DNA from: Amycolatopsis iheyensis
GTDB taxonomy: Bacteria; Actinomycetota; Actinomycetes; Mycobacteriales; Pseudonocardiaceae
Reading direction: 5' to 3'
DNA length: 64,000 nucleotides
NCBI RefSeq assembly: GCF_024703995.1
Contig: NZ_JAMXQV010000018.1
Coordinates: 166,297 to 230,296, forward strand
Below, piece by piece: positions 54,824 to 63,913 of the stretch; position 1 is the first letter of the stretch; the number at the start of each line of letters is the position of its first letter. Under the pieces are notes generated by a model. It ran no database searches. It saw only the letters and a list, made by a program, of their open reading frames with translations, and had not been told where the DNA came from. The position numbers and the translations under genes were made by a program.

Positions 54824-57800
54824 GGCGCGCTTTCACCAGCTCGAATAGTTCCTCAAGCCGATCAAAGTCGTCGGGAAGGACGCGTTTGAGCGCGTTGCGG
54901 ACCCTACGCTCCTTAAGTGGGTTGCCCACCCACGAGTCGGGCCTCGTGTTCCTCACGATAGCGTCGATAGCGATCGGCAGCTCCGCGTCGGAGGCAAAGA
55001 AGTCTACCAGGGCGCGCTTCGCGCCGTCGTTGGCCCAGTCGGGATACTTAGTATCCGACTCCTTCGCACCGAGCTTTTTCGCGGCTTCGAGAAGTCTCGC
55101 GAGGTACGCCTCGTACTCAAGGGCCCCCGCGCGCCGCTCTTCGATTATTGCGTCCAGCAACTCTGACATCTTGTCGTAGTACTTCGGGTTCATCGCGCGC
55201 TCGTCGACGATGACCTTACGTATGTTGTTAGTGATCGTTTCCGCGACCGCTTCGGGATCCCGCTTGATTCCATCGGGAAGTTTGTCAATCGCGCCGGCAC
55301 CCATCTGTACGATGAGTTCAATGAGCCCGGTGTCCTCAAAGTTCGATACGACCTCGGAGGCTCCGGCCTGGATATAAGTGTCAAGCAAGAAGCGCATGCC
55401 GGCCTCGTACTGCTTGAAGTCGATGTTTTCCTTCGCGCCGATCTTAACTTCGTCTCGCACGGCGACGTAGTGCGAGATTTCAGCCTTGATCGCCAGCGCC
55501 TCCTCAGAGGTGTAACCCGCGACGGTCATCTCGTTAGCCAGGTTGCCATAGGCGCGAGCTACGGCCGACACAGCCTTGTACAACTGTACTCGCTTGAGCT
55601 CATTGACCTTGATCTGCTCCGCGTTACCCGGTTCGGCAGCAACGAAGTACAATTGATACTGTCGCGTTCCCTTCGGTGGAGCGACTGGCTCACAGATTGC
55701 GCGGATACGTTCTAGCGCGTCGTCAAGGTCTTCCTTCGCCTTCTCGAAACGGTCAGCTAAGAGACCCTCGACATCTTTCTTATCGAAACCCTCGAGAGGA
55801 CCAGAAGTGTAGTTCTTGATCGCTGATTCCAGGGAATTGAAGAGGTCCTGGTAATCGACGATATAGCCGTAGTCCTTATCCTCACCATCGAGTCGATTGA
55901 CACGGCAGATGGCCTGAAACAAGCCGTGATCCTGCATCTTCTTGTCGATGTAGAGGTAAGTCGCACTCGGCGCGTCGAAGCCAGTCAGCAGTTTGTCGAC
56001 CACAATGAGCAGTCGCATCTGACCAGGTTCATTGATAAACTTCTCCTTGACCTCCTTCTCGAACTGGTCAACCTTCTTCATGGCGTCGCCTTCAGATTCA
56101 CCAAAGTGATCAGCAAGCATTTTACGGTAGATGTGATACTGGCGAATCTTCTCCGTGTTACCTTCGCCAGAGTCCTCTTTGGAGATGTCTCCGGGGCTGG
56201 GCTCGTAGCTGGTGATAATCGCGCATTTTCCCTGAAAGCCAGCATTGCAGAACAGCTCATAGAACTTGCAAGCCTGGTAAATACTACCGCCCACTAGAAG
56301 CGCATTGCCTCGCCCATCCATCAGGCGAGGCCTGGTCTCCATATCCAGCAAAATGTCCTGGACGATTTGCTTGGCGCGAGGCTCAGAGGAAACGACCTTT
56401 CGCATCGTGCCCCAACGCTTCTTTAGCTCGGCCTTGGACAAGTCCGTCATAGCTCTCGTCTTGGCCTCGAACCACTTGTCTACCTGCTGAGGAGACGTCA
56501 GATTCTGGTCTATGTTGCGAGCCTCGTAGCGCAAGTCGACCACGACGCCGTCTCGGACCGCCTCATCGAACTTATAGGTGTGAATGAACGTACCGAACTG
56601 GCCGATCGTGGCAGATTTGTCGTCCTTGAGCAACGGTGTGCCGGTGAAGCCGATGAACATCGCGTTGGGCAGCAGTTCCTTCATAGCCTTGTGCATCAGG
56701 CCAGACTGCGTGCGATGTGCCTCATCAACGAAGACGAACAGATTTCCCTTGGCCTTGAAGTCCTTGGGAATTTTGGCGTTGAGCTCCTTGATGAAGTCTG
56801 CTCCGGCCTCATCACGTGCCGAGTCCTCAGTAGAACCACGGAACTTATGCACCAAGGAGCAGATGAGCCACTCGGCAGACTTGTTCAGTGTTGCGACCAG
56901 GTCGATGCCGTTACTGCTGCGATAGATCTGCTCGCCGACGCCCTTAAAGACTTTTTCGATCTGTTCGTCCAGGTCGATTCGGTCGGTGATCAGCAAGACC
57001 CTCGGATCGGAGCCAACCTGAGACTCCCGTATCCACTTAGCCAGCCAGACCATCGTGAGAGACTTGCCGGCGCCCTGGGTGTGCCAGAGAAGACCGCCCT
57101 CACGCCGGGCAATCCGCACTTGCGCAGCCTTGACACCGAAGTACTGGTTTGGCCGGCAGGTCTTCTTGACACCCGCGTCGAAGACGATGAAGTCATGGAT
57201 AATCTCGAGCAACCGGTGCTTCGCGCACACCTGCGCGAGTCCTAGGTCAAGAGGCTCCTCGACGCCGGCGGAGTCACGCTCAATTTCCGCACGCGTGACC
57301 GGGTCGATGTCGGAGGTCAGACGCCAGTTCAACCAATATTTTTCCGGCGCGTCGATCACGCCGTAGTGCAGGCCTTCGACGTCATTTCCTGCCATGACTA
57401 GCTGGACGGTAGAGAAGAATGACCGGACGAACTCAGGCCTCTGGTTCCCAATTGTCTGGCGGATACCCTCGCTCGCTGCTACCCGCGACCGCTTAAGTTC
57501 CAGCGTGACGAGCGCAAGACCGTTGACGTAGAGGGCGATGTCGGGTCGCTTCGCGTGTGCACCGAGCACTGTCACTTCTTCTACCACTGCGAAGTGGTTC
57601 GCGTCCGGATTGCCCCAGTCGATGAGCCAGACCGTCTGGTGGTGCTCGCTTGCACCGGGCTTCACCTTCACGCCGTAGCGCAACAGGTCGTAAACCTCGC
57701 GGTTGGCCTCATAGAGACCTCGGCCGCCGCCGACCGCAGCCGCCTTCTTTAACCGGTCGAGAGCCTTGTTGATTAGGTTATCGTCGTAGCCTCGGGCCTT

Positions 57801-57947
57801 GAGGTTCTGCGTCAGAAGATTGACTTCGATATTCGAATTGTTCTTGCGATACTCCCAGTTACCCAAGTAATCATAGCGGAGCCGCTCTTGAAAGAGCTTG
57901 ATCACACGCTCCTGCGTTTTACGTTCGGCCTGCCCGACGTCACTCAC
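54810..57947 (-). CDS. hsdR: Type I restriction enzyme R subunit
   Basis: The 1045-residue protein has the N-terminal PD-(D/E)xK nuclease (KRPDIALYVNGLALVTLELK near residues 130-150, catalytic Asp, Glu and Lys in place). The SF2 translocase follows: Walker A LLWHTQGAGKSLTMVWLA near 295, FVFVDEAHRTQSG near 400, GFTGTPLL and LLIVVDKLLTGFDAP. It translocates DNA and cuts unmodified DNA with HsdM and HsdS. The start overlaps hsdS by ATGA. The gene looks intact. Confidence 0.95.
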   Translation of the reverse strand: MSDVGQAERKTQERVIKLFQERLRYDYLGNWEYRKNNSNIEVNLLTQNLKARGYDDNLINKALDRLKKAAAVGGGRGLYEANREVYDLLRYGVKVKPGASEHHQTVWLIDWGNPDANHFAVVEEVTVLGAHAKRPDIALYVNGLALVTLELKRSRVAASEGIRQTIGNQRPEFVRSFFSTVQLVMAGNDVEGLHYGVIDAPEKYWLNWRLTSDIDPVTRAEIERDSAGVEEPLDLGLAQVCAKHRLLEIIHDFIVFDAGVKKTCRPNQYFGVKAAQVRIARREGGLLWHTQGAGKSLTMVWLAKWIRESQVGSDPRVLLITDRIDLDEQIEKVFKGVGEQIYRSSNGIDLVATLNKSAEWLICSLVHKFRGSTEDSARDEAGADFIKELNAKIPKDFKAKGNLFVFVDEAHRTQSGLMHKAMKELLPNAMFIGFTGTPLLKDDKSATIGQFGTFIHTYKFDEAVRDGVVVDLRYEARNIDQNLTSPQQVDKWFEAKTRAMTDLSKAELKKRWGTMRKVVSSEPRAKQIVQDILLDMETRPRLMDGRGNALLVGGSIYQACKFYELFCNAGFQGKCAIITSYEPSPGDISKEDSGEGNTEKIRQYHIYRKMLADHFGESEGDAMKKVDQFEKEVKEKFINEPGQMRLLIVVDKLLTGFDAPSATYLYIDKKMQDHGLFQAICRVNRLDGEDKDYGYIVDYQDLFNSLESAIKNYTSGPLEGFDKKDVEGLLADRFEKAKEDLDDALERIRAICEPVAPPKGTRQYQLYFVAAEPGNAEQIKVNELKRVQLYKAVSAVARAYGNLANEMTVAGYTSEEALAIKAEISHYVAVRDEVKIGAKENIDFKQYEAGMRFLLDTYIQAGASEVVSNFEDTGLIELIVQMGAGAIDKLPDGIKRDPEAVAETITNNIRKVIVDERAMNPKYYDKMSELLDAIIEERRAGALEYEAYLARLLEAAKKLGAKESDTKYPDWANDGAKRALVDFFASDAELPIAIDAIVRNTRPDSWVGNPLKERRVRNALKRVLPDDFDRLEELFELVKARHEYH

Positions 57948-59170
57948 GCGACTTCCTCCTCGACAGGCAGGCGGGTACTCCCCGTCAGCAGTTCCTGCAG
58001 CATTCCCTGTTTGACTGCCTGATTTTTGGCGAGCCGGCGCTCAAGATCAGAGATCAAATCATTATTATCCTTAAGTACGCCGGTAATAGCATCCTGCTCG
58101 CGCACTGAAGGAACCGGAATCGGAACCCTCATTAGATTCTCTTTGGTCAAATGAGCAAGACTGGACTTGCCAACCATTGCAGTTAAAGCGCCGGTCTTTG
58201 CCCGGTACTCTAAAAACGCAACAAGCAGCTGAGGACGATAACTACCTTTAGCGCGAAGCCTATGAAGAGTGTTCTGATAGTAACATTCAGGCAGTTCGTC
58301 GTTCCATACGCTCGCGCGGCCGATTTCGCCACCTTCACACACCAAGACATCGCCTGCCACAAGTCTGAGATCTGCGGTGTCCTGCTTTGTCAATGGTGCT
58401 TGCACAGTCTCAGCGGGCTCGATTCGCCCCCAACGCACCCCGCGGTTTGTCATACAAGGTTTAAGTTCGCCCCGGTTTACGGCCGCATCGAACCTCTTCC
58501 CAAGTTGAACATGGAACTGATTGGCAATGGTGGATTCGGGCCAACTGGACCGACTTGCGAGAAGTTGTTGAACCAAGCCCTGCTTGATTGCCCGCTGCTT
58601 GGCGATCGCTCGCTTTAGCGTGGCTATGAGGTCGTCGACATCCGTTAGAGCATCTGCAATCCGCGATTGCTCCGCCAATGGCGGCACCACAGTCGACAGC
58701 GCCGCAACGGCGGCAAGATTCATCCCAGCCTTGGCCCCAGTGTCAGTCGATCCGACAAAACTACGCTGCGGCTCCCAGCTGGCCAGGTAATACGCCACGA
58801 ATCGACTATCCACCAAATTAGGGTCCAAGCGTACCCGCGCGACATGTTGGTTGATGTACGCAGGCTTAGGGACATACTCGTCGACATATCCAATGATCCC
58901 AATGTCGGCCGTGATCGACACAAGCAGGTCGCCGGATGCAAGTTGCGTCCGGCGCGCCTCAGCGTCGTTCGGATCGACTTGAACGTAGCGCGAATTGCTC
59001 AGATCGAGGCGAATATTGCTTCGATCAAGATTTGTGATACGAACAAAAAGGCTACCATGATCCGCATAGAACGCAGCCCAACCTCGCGATCCGCTAGTAA
59101 CCTGACCGCCAAGCTCAGCCAAGGTCTTGACTTGCCAACCCGGCGGAATCGTACTACGTCGGGAATTCAT
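57944..59170 (-). CDS. hsdS: Type I restriction-modification specificity subunit
   Basis: The 408-residue protein has two target-recognition domains separated and ended by related helical spacers: ALKRAIAKQRAIKQGLVQQL and LERRLAKNQAVKQGMLQELL. The first domain starts IPPGWQVKTLAELGGQ, the second TIANQFHVQLGKRFDAAV. The two variable domains define a bipartite site that cannot be read from sequence. The start overlaps the hsdM stop and the stop overlaps the hsdR start, both by four bases, which makes one M-S-R unit. Confidence 0.95.
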   Translation of the reverse strand: MNSRRSTIPPGWQVKTLAELGGQVTSGSRGWAAFYADHGSLFVRITNLDRSNIRLDLSNSRYVQVDPNDAEARRTQLASGDLLVSITADIGIIGYVDEYVPKPAYINQHVARVRLDPNLVDSRFVAYYLASWEPQRSFVGSTDTGAKAGMNLAAVAALSTVVPPLAEQSRIADALTDVDDLIATLKRAIAKQRAIKQGLVQQLLASRSSWPESTIANQFHVQLGKRFDAAVNRGELKPCMTNRGVRWGRIEPAETVQAPLTKQDTADLRLVAGDVLVCEGGEIGRASVWNDELPECYYQNTLHRLRAKGSYRPQLLVAFLEYRAKTGALTAMVGKSSLAHLTKENLMRVPIPVPSVREQDAITGVLKDNNDLISDLERRLAKNQAVKQGMLQELLTGSTRLPVEEEVA

Positions 59171-61602
59171 TGATGAACCCCAATCGAGGCAAGGTGCCCC
59201 TCGACCTTTGCTTCAATCTCCGCAAGAGACGCATTCAGCTGCCGAACCGTCTCCGCGTACCGTTCGCCGAGCTGTTGCATTCGGCCGACCAATGCGAGCG
59301 TCAGCGAATTGACTACACCAGCGACATGATTTACGACCGTCGCATGCCACTTGTCATCGAGAACTAGTCTCTTGATCTCTGGCACCGTAAGGTCGCCATA
59401 CTTTCGAAGGGTCAATAGGTTGAGCTCAACTTGGGCTTCCTTAGCAGCTCTCTTGGCATTGGCTTCGTCGTTGTACAACTTGATCAGCTGTCGAAGCGCC
59501 TCGATCTCCTCTGGGGCGGCCCCATCGTGTCGAGCTTCCTTGAGCCGAGCGGCTGCAAGTATCTTGGTGATCTTACCGTCGTCCATCACCTCGCTCAGCA
59601 AGCCATCTTCGACCGCGTGCTCTTCGAGATACTCCTCCAACGCGCCGCTGGCCTTCTCAGCTGCAGCGGTGAGCTCGTCGAGCTTGGCCTGCTCCTCAGA
59701 GAAGTAGCGAGCGACAATGAGCGCGGGCGGGATGAGGTCCATCTTGTACTTCGTGGAGCTACGCCCCGAGCCGACTACCAAATCCGGCGTCTCACTAAGG
59801 TTGCGGTCCTTGTCGTTGATAGTCTTGCGGGGCTTGGAGGCGTCGCCCCAATCCTCGTTCATGATCAGGAATACGTCGTCGTGCATGACGCCGTGCCAGT
59901 AGGTCATGAGGTGCTCGTAGACGTCGTACTCGTCGATCAACGGCACGGGCTTAAATCGGGCCAGGAGGTCGTCACTAATGGTGGCGATTAGATCGCTCGG
60001 CTGCGTATTGGCATCAACGCTCGCTAGTGCGGCGCGGTGGGTGTTGAACCATTCGGCGGTCAGGTCGCGAGCCTCAACAGCGAACTTCTGGAACTCGGGT
60101 GAGTCGAGGATAGCCTGCTGAACTTCGTTCACGTCGACGGTCAGGTCACTGTAGCCGGGGCGGCTCGGTTTGAAGAGCTGGCTCCTCAGCTGCGGAAACG
60201 CTTCCCAGTATCTGCCGAGAGCATCGAGGTCGCGGTCCGGAATGCCGCCATACAGGTGGGCGGCCAAGTCTTGGATATCCTCCGGCTCTGACGAGTCAAT
60301 ATAGCGCGGAATGTTCAGGTTGTAGTCATTCTTCGGGTCAGCGATCTCGCTCAGCGGCACCATTCGTGAATACCGTTTGATCTCCGCTTGCCGCGTGAAG
60401 ACATCGACGATCTTGTGGATGTCCTGGCTGCGCAAGCGGTTCTTGGGTCCTTCCTTCACGAAGCCCTTGGATGCGTCGATCATGAATACCCCGGTACGGC
60501 CGACTGCGTTTTCCTTATCGAGCACGATGATGCAGGCTGGGATGCCGGTGCCGTAGAAGAGATTCGCTGGCAGGCCGATGATGCCCTTGATGAAGCCCTG
60601 CCTGAGCAAACGCTGGCGGATCGTGGCTTCGGCGTTGCCGCGAAACAGCACACCGTGAGGCAGAATCACCGCAGCCTTGCCATTGCTCTTGAGTGACTTC
60701 AGGATGTGCAGCAGGAAGGCGTAGTCGCCGTTCTTGATCGGCGGTCGCCCATACTCGAAGCGGCCGTACTCGTTTTCGAGTCCATTGCTCCATGATTTGA
60801 CCGAGAACGGTGGATTAGCAACGGCGTAGTCGAAGTTTTGAAGTTGAGAACCAATGGTGAAGTACGGGCTTGTGATCGTGTCACCCTTGGCGATCTCGTG
60901 ATCCTCATAGCCATGGAGGATCATGTTCATCTTCGCCAATGCCCAGGTCGCATTGTCCTTTTCCTGGCCGTAGATGGACAGCCCGTACTTGCTCTCGTCC
61001 GCCACCTTGATCAACAGCGAACCGGAACCACAGGTCGGGTCATATACCGTCCGCGCGTGCGGAGTATTGCGTGGGATCTGCAAGATCTTCGCCACCACCC
61101 GCGAAACCTCGGCCGGCGTGTAAAACTGCCCCTTGCTCTTACCTGAGTCGGTGGCGAAGTGCCGCATCAGGTACTCGTAGGCGTCGCCGAGCAGGTCATC
61201 GCCCTCGGCGCGGGAGCCGCGGAAGTCCAGATCGTTGAAGATCGCGACCAGCTTCGAGAGCCGGTCCTGCATCTCCTTGCCTTTGCCGAGCTTCTCCTCG
61301 TCGTCGAAGTCGGCTAGGTCGATCACATTGCGCAAGCCATTGGCATCGGCAAGCGCACCGATGATCGTGTTGAAGCGTTCGCCGATCTCCTTATCTCCCT
61401 TCGCAGCCAGCATGGCATCGAACGATCCGTCCTTCGGGACGTCGATCAGGCTGTCAGGGTCGGCCTTGGCCTTGTCGGAGACGTACTTCACGAACAGCAG
61501 CGTCAGGATGTAGTCCTTGTACTGGCTGGCATCCATCCCGCCGCGCAACTCGTCGCAGCTGCGCCACAGGGAGCTGTAGAGGTCAGACTTCTTGAGCGCC
61601 AC
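59167..61602 (-). CDS. hsdM: Type I restriction-modification methyltransferase subunit
   Basis: A GTG at 61602 gives 811 residues. HsdM blocks: LYSSLWRSCDELRGGMDASQ at the start, QFYTPAEVSRVVAKIL near 165, SAM motif VYDPTCGSGSLLIKVAD near 190, and catalytic NPPFSVKSW near 265. At over 800 residues it is well above the common 500-550, with a helical C-terminal extension of about 250 residues (LTAAAEKASGALEEYLEEHA). The product N6-methylates adenine in the site chosen by HsdS. First gene of the hsd operon. Confidence 0.94.
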   Translation of the reverse strand: MALKKSDLYSSLWRSCDELRGGMDASQYKDYILTLLFVKYVSDKAKADPDSLIDVPKDGSFDAMLAAKGDKEIGERFNTIIGALADANGLRNVIDLADFDDEEKLGKGKEMQDRLSKLVAIFNDLDFRGSRAEGDDLLGDAYEYLMRHFATDSGKSKGQFYTPAEVSRVVAKILQIPRNTPHARTVYDPTCGSGSLLIKVADESKYGLSIYGQEKDNATWALAKMNMILHGYEDHEIAKGDTITSPYFTIGSQLQNFDYAVANPPFSVKSWSNGLENEYGRFEYGRPPIKNGDYAFLLHILKSLKSNGKAAVILPHGVLFRGNAEATIRQRLLRQGFIKGIIGLPANLFYGTGIPACIIVLDKENAVGRTGVFMIDASKGFVKEGPKNRLRSQDIHKIVDVFTRQAEIKRYSRMVPLSEIADPKNDYNLNIPRYIDSSEPEDIQDLAAHLYGGIPDRDLDALGRYWEAFPQLRSQLFKPSRPGYSDLTVDVNEVQQAILDSPEFQKFAVEARDLTAEWFNTHRAALASVDANTQPSDLIATISDDLLARFKPVPLIDEYDVYEHLMTYWHGVMHDDVFLIMNEDWGDASKPRKTINDKDRNLSETPDLVVGSGRSSTKYKMDLIPPALIVARYFSEEQAKLDELTAAAEKASGALEEYLEEHAVEDGLLSEVMDDGKITKILAAARLKEARHDGAAPEEIEALRQLIKLYNDEANAKRAAKEAQVELNLLTLRKYGDLTVPEIKRLVLDDKWHATVVNHVAGVVNSLTLALVGRMQQLGERYAETVRQLNASLAEIEAKVEGHLASIGVHQ

Positions 61603-61823
61603 AGCTACGCCACCGCCTTCGATCCGGCCGACGCCAACCGACTCGGTTCTACGGTCTGCCTGAGGTCAAGTGGCCTAGCCATCTTCGCCGTCCGTCCTTC
61701 GCTCACCGAGTAGCAACAGCGCGTCACTCAGCGTGACTCGCTGCAGGTATCAGTTCACGATAGTCGGCTCTACCGACGTTTTGATTCGACCTCCTCCGGC
61801 GCGTCGGCGGAGCCTTGAGAGGC

Positions 61824-61862
61824 ATGCCCGTGAGCTGCGCCAAGGGAGCAGCTCACGGGCAT
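61824..61862 (-). terminator. Strong 14-bp hairpin between hsdM and the DUF6119 gene
   Basis: ATGCCCGTGAGCTG (61824-61837) pairs perfectly with CAGCTCACGGGCAT (61849-61862) around an 11-base loop. It lies 39 bases past the stop of the TIGR04141/DUF6119 gene (61901) and 220 bases before the hsdM start, so it most likely ends the former. No T-run follows. The rest of 61603-61823 probably holds the hsd promoter; I see no gene there. Confidence 0.65.
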
Positions 61863-61900
61863 CAGGAACGAAGGTCTCGCGAGTTCTCTGGCCTGCCGCG

Positions 61901-63559
61901 TCAAGCAGCGGCCTTCACAGCCTTCGATCGCGTCTTCGGGGTGTACGGGATATCGGCGAACTGCAGAGTGCACCGCAGGTGACGCAGCGTCCGATGCAGC
62001 CGGAGAAGGCTGAGCTGGGACAGGGTGAACAGCTGGTCCACGTCCCATGTCCGGCCGGCGATCGCGAGCACGACCACCGAAGGATCCATCGGGGCGCGAT
62101 GCGGCTCAAGCAACCTGACCTTGTCGTTCAGCTGCTGGACCGCTTCAGGTTCATCCCGGATGGCCTGGGCCGCGACCTGGGCCTGAGTGAAGAGATGGCT
62201 AGCCGCCGGCGCGCCGCCGAGCCACTTGACGTGCACCATCTCATCGGCAGGCCCGACGACGTCGCAGAGCTCGAACCGCGGGTGGAAGGGCGTCGAAGCG
62301 AAGTTCCGATCGAGGCAGAGGTAGCCATCCTGCTTGGCCGTGAGCTCGCAGAAGCGGTGTTCGTCGTCTCGCTGCCCGGTCGGCGTCCAGTGCGGGAACG
62401 ACAGGTCACTCCGGTTCTTGAGCAGTGCGGCCACCTGCTCGCGGATCTGCTCCACGAAGCCCTCGCCGATGCGGAACCACTTGCCCTGGTGGTAGCAGTA
62501 CCGGACGTTGTCCATGGTTGTCTCGAACACGAACCACTTCCGTAGTGAGGTCTGCGAAGCGAACTCCTGCTGCCCGACATCGTCGAGGCACGGCAGAACG
62601 CGCGCGGCCTGCAGGTTCTCGAGGCGGTCTTGGGCCGCGATGGACTTGAACCGCTCGGTGAAGTCGTTAAGTTCGATGTTCGTGTCGACCACGTACGGAC
62701 TCGACGACCCGAGCCGCTGAATCCTGAAGGAGCCAGCCTCCTCTACGTCACGGACGACGTCATCCGGCCAGGCCAGTCCAAGCACACCGGCGGTCTCGTC
62801 ACCACCCAGTGCGGCAGCCAGCCGTGACTCGAGCGCGGCCCGCTTCACGTGCGACTTCGGCAGCGGACGTGTCTGGGCGGCGAAGCGCAGCGCCGAGTGC
62901 TCGTCGGGCTCGTCGACGGCCTCCCCGACCGCCCGGAGGTCGGCCAGCAGGGCGTGAGGATCGCGAGCGAACGGCGCCCAGAGCGCGTTGCTGACCTTGA
63001 TACGGTACGGCTTGTCGGTCTCCCGGCCGTAGGTCAGGCCGCGGAGATCCGCAGGGCCAGCGATGCGGTTGACCAGTTCGCCGTACGGCTCGATCTGGAA
63101 GCCACCCAGATCGCTACCGCCCGGGAAGGAAGTCTGCGTGGCACGAGCCGTGACGTCCAGCGCCGAGCTGGCCACGAGGCCGAGTCGGCTGCAGTCCAGC
63201 CGGCGGATGCCGAACATCAAGCCGAAGCCTTGCTCGACCAGTTCGTTGTCGACGAGAAGATGACCAGATCCCCAGGTCAGGGCATACGTCCAGGGCGGTA
63301 GGGGCACGAGCAGCACCCCGAACGGCATGTCGCCCGAGAAGCTGAAGTCGATGCCGGTCAAGGAGTGCATGTGATCGGCCCACGACGGCGCCTCCGAGCG
63401 CAGGACGCCGCCCACCGCTAGACACTCCACGTCGCCGAGAAGGACACGCTGGTTCACGATGGTGTCGGCAGATTCAACGGAAAGAAGGTATTCCGCCAGG
63501 TCAAGGCCACCGTCGAGACGGTAGAGGGACACCGGGCGGCAGGAAGAACGTGGGGGCAC
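61901..63559 (-). CDS. TIGR04141/DUF6119 family sporadically distributed protein
   Basis: From a GTG at 63559 the product is about 552 residues; a GTG at 63532 is also possible and neither start has a clear ribosome site. The N-terminus SLYRLDGGLDLAEYLLSVES, the FGIRRLDCSRLGLVASSALD block, the QTSFPGGSDLGGFQIEPYGE block and the C-terminal DGYLCLDRNF region are typical of the TIGR04141/DUF6119 family. This family occurs patchily, mostly near restriction or other defence genes. Its activity is unknown. It reads toward hsdM, separated by the hairpin at 61824. Confidence 0.8.
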   Translation of the reverse strand: MPPRSSCRPVSLYRLDGGLDLAEYLLSVESADTIVNQRVLLGDVECLAVGGVLRSEAPSWADHMHSLTGIDFSFSGDMPFGVLLVPLPPWTYALTWGSGHLLVDNELVEQGFGLMFGIRRLDCSRLGLVASSALDVTARATQTSFPGGSDLGGFQIEPYGELVNRIAGPADLRGLTYGRETDKPYRIKVSNALWAPFARDPHALLADLRAVGEAVDEPDEHSALRFAAQTRPLPKSHVKRAALESRLAAALGGDETAGVLGLAWPDDVVRDVEEAGSFRIQRLGSSSPYVVDTNIELNDFTERFKSIAAQDRLENLQAARVLPCLDDVGQQEFASQTSLRKWFVFETTMDNVRYCYHQGKWFRIGEGFVEQIREQVAALLKNRSDLSFPHWTPTGQRDDEHRFCELTAKQDGYLCLDRNFASTPFHPRFELCDVVGPADEMVHVKWLGGAPAASHLFTQAQVAAQAIRDEPEAVQQLNDKVRLLEPHRAPMDPSVVVLAIAGRTWDVDQLFTLSQLSLLRLHRTLRHLRCTLQFADIPYTPKTRSKAVKAAA

Positions 63560-63756
63560 AGGAAGGAACCCTTCGGTGGTGGAGGTGCGAGGAACTACGG
63601 CGCACTCGCACGTACGCCGCCACCTCCGGACAGCCAACAAGACAAGAACCCGCCGGTGATCAAGCTCGCACTAGCGGGCTGCGGCAATCGCCTCTACCCT
63701 CACCACCGTTCCCTAGTTCTGGATGCGACTCCGGGACTCTTCAGTTGGAACATCAC

Positions 63757-63784
63757 GCGGCTCCCTGCTGCAACAGGGGGCCGC
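63757..63784 (+). terminator. Rho-independent-like hairpin
   Basis: GCGGCTCCCTG (63757-63767) pairs with CAGGGGGCCGC (63774-63784) with one G-T pair and a 6-base loop, and is followed on the plus strand by GTTTCTTCT. It looks like a plus-strand terminator, although no plus-strand gene is seen ending before it. Confidence 0.5.
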
Positions 63785-63879
63785 GTTTCTTCTGTGGCCG
63801 TGAAGGCCGCGTGAACCCATGATGCGCCGAGGCTCCGACAGTCCCCGCACCGACCCCGGCTTCGTCGCTGAGCTGATGG

Positions 63880-63913
63880 TGCTCTCTGAATAGGGCCAGT
63901 CCTGCTCTCTGAA
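63880..63913. repeat. Direct repeat TGCTCTCTGAA, possible IS21-type end remnant
   Basis: TGCTCTCTGAA occurs at 63880-63890 and 63903-63913, 23 bases apart, the second followed by ATTCCCCA. Multiple short direct repeats near an end are a feature of IS21-family elements, but no transposase is visible in the window. The assignment is a guess. Confidence 0.35.
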
